A DNA stretch of 64,000 nt from contig JAFSMO010000041.1 of the NCBI GenBank assembly GCA_017447865.1, positions 38,415 through 102,414 on the forward strand. The letters are read 5' to 3'. Under the pieces are notes generated by a model. It saw only the letters and a list, made by a program, of their open reading frames with translations, made no database searches and was not told the origin of the DNA. Shown one piece after another: positions 61,769 through 64,000 of the stretch (position 1 is the first letter of the stretch; every line of letters starts with the position of its first letter). Source of the DNA: Thermoguttaceae bacterium. Its GTDB lineage: Bacteria; Planctomycetota; Planctomycetia; Pirellulales; Thermoguttaceae. The position numbers and the translations under genes are program-made.

Positions 61769-64000
61769 CCCGCTGGACAAAACCGAAATATTTCAGGAAG
61801 AGTTCAAACGCATCACGCCTGAAAAACTTGCCCCGGGAATGTTCCTTGGCAAGGAGAAGAACTACCGGCTCGAGAAATTCCTCGGTGCGGGCGGGATGGG
61901 GCACGTCTGGCTTGCCGCGGAGATCGAGGACGGGGTCGAGCTGAGAAAAGTCGTCTGTAAGGTCATTCCTTCGCTCGTGCAAAGAGAAAAAAAGGAGATG
62001 CGAAAGGTCCTGAAGACGTTCCATCTTGTCCAGCCGCTCAGCCACCCGAACATTTGCCCGATTTACGGCCTGAAATCTGACCCGATTTGCGGCTATTTTT
62101 TCGTCATGGGCTACGCCGACGGCGGGACGCTTGATGACTGGTTCCATGCGCAGCCGGGCTACGCCGACGGACTGCCGGTTTCACAAGTCGCGGAGGTTCT
62201 TCGTCCGATTGCCCAGGCGCTGGATCACGCTCACGAAATGGGCATCGTTCACCGCGATGTGAAGCCTCAAAATATTCTCTTTGTGAAGCGCCGGGAGCAG
62301 AAGATCCCGTGGCTGATCGACTTTGGCATTTCCTCCCGGATCCAACAGACGACCACACAGACGATGACCGAGCAGGGGAGCAGCGGTACGCCGGCGTATA
62401 TGGCTCCGGAGCAGTGCCAGAACGAGACGCAGGACGGGCGCACGGACCAGTACGCGCTTGGCGTTTTGACGTATCAGCTTCTTTCGGGCCATCTTCCGTT
62501 CTCGGCGAACAATCCGCTTGCGCTCTGGGGTCAGATCGTCAACATGCCGGCCCCGCCGCTGACGAATGTTTCGGCCGAGGTCAACAGCGTGGTGCTTCGT
62601 GCGCTTTCGAAGAATCGGAAAAACCGCTTTGCGTCGTGCGTGGAGTTTGTGGACGCTCTTACGGGGAAGAAACCTTCCAAATCGTCTTCGTGGTCCCTCT
62701 GGCTTGAGTCTTCCAAACTGTCCGCCCTTGGTGCCATTCGCCCGGCAGTTGAGGCGTTGAAAAAGCGCAAATGGTTCCTGCTTGCGGGCTTTTTGGTTTT
62801 GCTGTTGATCGGAATTTCCCTTTTCCTCATTTCCGCGAAACGGGACGAAACCGCGGGATCGGCCGCATCATTATCCGAAATCAAAAAAAGAGCGGAAGAT
62901 CCTCTCCCTGTAACGAATGAATCGGATTTTGAGATGTACGGCACAAGCCTGACGAAATATAAAGGCCGCTCGGCGCAAGTCGTCATCCCATCGGTCATCC
63001 GGGGGCAAAAAGTGAAGTCCATTGGTGAAAGTGCGTTCAAGGACTGCCGTTTCCTGAGGTTCGTCGAGATCCCCGAATCGGTGACGGGAATCGGAAACGA
63101 CGCGTTCTCTGGCTGTGTTTCCCTGACCTCTGTTTTCATTCCCGAAGGCGTGACGACGATTGGATTGTCGGCGTTTTCTTACTGCCGATCTTTAAAGTCT
63201 GTGGTCATTCCCGAAGGAGTGGTCGAAATTGGCAGTAAAGCGTTCACACGCTGCGGTTCCTTAACGTCGATCGTCATTCCCAAAGGAGCAAGGGTGATTC
63301 CCGGCAGTGCGTTCAAGGGTTGCGCGTCTTTATCATCTGTCGTCATTTCCGATGGTGTGCGCGATATTGGACCGGAGGCGTTCCAGGGCTGCGGGCTCTT
63401 AACGTCCGTTGTTATTCCTGAAAGCATGAAGGAAATTGGAGAGAAGGCTTTCCAGGATTGCCGGTCATTGACCTCTGTCGTCATTCCGGAAGGTGTGATG
63501 AGAATCGGGGAGAATGTATTTTCTGGCTGTCCGAAGCTGACGATCTACACGCCGGAGGACTCGAATGCGGAACTGTACGCCAGAAAAAATATAATCCCCT
63601 TTAAAGTTCTGCAAGAGGATGATTCGGAACCAGAACCCACAAGCGAAGATGCGGCCGCGGCGGAACCCACGAGCCGGGATTCGTTTGAATGGGACGGGAC
63701 AAAAATCACGAAATTCATCGGCAAGGAAACGGATGTCATAATTCCCGACGACGTGACGGAGATTGGAGACCATGTGTTCGATTCCTGTAGTTTCTTAAAG
63801 TCCGTGGTCATTCCCGACGGCGTGACGAAGATTGGATTGGGGGCGTTCGACAGCTGCCTTTCCTTAACGTCCGTGACGATTCCCGATAGTATAAAGGAAA
63901 TCGAAAGTGGAGTGTTCGCGGGTTGTATGTCCTTGAAGGAATGGCCGATTTCCTCTGAGCATCCTTATTTTAAAACTGATGGAACCGGCTTGCTGACCAA
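61761..64000 (+). CDS. Transmembrane Ser/Thr protein kinase with two leucine-rich-repeat blocks (kinase 4, 3' end outside window)
   Basis: The frame is open from the ATG at 61761 to the window edge, at least 746 residues. The start overlaps the kinase 3 stop by eight bases, so translation is probably coupled; there is no separate promoter or ribosome site. The catalytic part is 'FLGAGGMGHVWLAAEIEDGVELRKVVCKVIPS', 'IVHRDVKPQNILFVKRREQKIPWLIDFGIS' and 'GTPAYMAPEQCQ'. A membrane span lies at about 337-358. Outside, a first BspA-type LRR block runs from about 413 to 595. An acidic linker follows, then from about 638 a segment almost equal to the outside part of kinase 1 ('SRDSFEWDGTKITKFIGKET', repeats, 'HPYFKTDGTGLLT'). 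Confidence 0.92.
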   Translation, partial: MSDPLDKTEIFQEEFKRITPEKLAPGMFLGKEKNYRLEKFLGAGGMGHVWLAAEIEDGVELRKVVCKVIPSLVQREKKEMRKVLKTFHLVQPLSHPNICPIYGLKSDPICGYFFVMGYADGGTLDDWFHAQPGYADGLPVSQVAEVLRPIAQALDHAHEMGIVHRDVKPQNILFVKRREQKIPWLIDFGISSRIQQTTTQTMTEQGSSGTPAYMAPEQCQNETQDGRTDQYALGVLTYQLLSGHLPFSANNPLALWGQIVNMPAPPLTNVSAEVNSVVLRALSKNRKNRFASCVEFVDALTGKKPSKSSSWSLWLESSKLSALGAIRPAVEALKKRKWFLLAGFLVLLLIGISLFLISAKRDETAGSAASLSEIKKRAEDPLPVTNESDFEMYGTSLTKYKGRSAQVVIPSVIRGQKVKSIGESAFKDCRFLRFVEIPESVTGIGNDAFSGCVSLTSVFIPEGVTTIGLSAFSYCRSLKSVVIPEGVVEIGSKAFTRCGSLTSIVIPKGARVIPGSAFKGCASLSSVVISDGVRDIGPEAFQGCGLLTSVVIPESMKEIGEKAFQDCRSLTSVVIPEGVMRIGENVFSGCPKLTIYTPEDSNAELYARKNIIPFKVLQEDDSEPEPTSEDAAAAEPTSRDSFEWDGTKITKFIGKETDVIIPDDVTEIGDHVFDSCSFLKSVVIPDGVTKIGLGAFDSCLSLTSVTIPDSIKEIESGVFAGCMSLKEWPISSEHPYFKTDGTGLLT

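Overview
The window looks like a Gram-negative member of the PVC group, most likely Planctomycetota, with Lentisphaerae-type bacteria as the alternative. Supporting signs are a DUF1559 pseudopilin, a PEP-CTERM surface protein, an EF-hand lipoprotein, a Tat-exported sugar isomerase-like protein, Gfo/Idh/MocA metabolism, many transmembrane Ser/Thr kinases with SUMF1 or BspA-type leucine-rich-repeat tails, and an LPS supply and export pair (KdsC plus an LptC/LptA-like protein). There is no rRNA, transposase, integrase, CRISPR array or phage module. Genes run on both strands in short operons.

Layout. 1-7.5 kb: a gene cut by the window edge, a sugar isomerase-like protein, serC, an outer-membrane barrel protein, a lipoprotein and a CAP-domain protein. 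7.7-12 kb: trmL, then an operon of sugar and acid oxidoreductases with a glycosyltransferase, then tRNA-Val. 12-20.5 kb: an alpha-oxoamine-synthase-like protein without its PLP lysine, two paralogous secreted proteins, kdsC with a large LptC/LptA-like gene, and a large secreted protein. 20.6-28.4 kb: a double GNAT protein, dnaG-rpoD, a HEAT-repeat protein and ispD. 28.5-36.7 kb: mqnD, a DUF1015 gene, parA-parB, an SBF-like transporter, an Mrp ATPase, a phosphoglycerate-mutase-fold protein without catalytic residues, and rpe. Four 16-bp parS sites lie between 26.2 and 33.2 kb. Together with a DnaA-like gene at 55 kb they suggest the window is near the replication origin.

37-56 kb is a surface-polysaccharide region. 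A membrane glycosyltransferase is followed by rfbF-rfbG-(SUMF1 gene)-rfbH and a thiamine-diphosphate enzyme, a set that resembles synthesis of a branched CDP-3,6-dideoxyhexose of the yersiniose type. Then come a PEP-CTERM beta-strand-repeat protein, a GT2 enzyme, a DUF1559 pseudopilin, a sugar epimerase/reductase, an arabinofuranosidase-like enzyme and the dnaA-like gene. 56.3 kb to the end is a tandem array of four closely related transmembrane Ser/Thr kinases that differ in their extracytoplasmic domains: LRR, SUMF1, none, and a double LRR that runs off the window. A broken SUMF1 remnant lies between the second and third.

Scattered through the window are palindromic intergenic elements. Several have arms built of 7- to 9-nt tandem repeats, and most sit directly on or against the stop codon of the gene before them.

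All function calls come from reading the translated sequence and recognising motifs. No database search was run.
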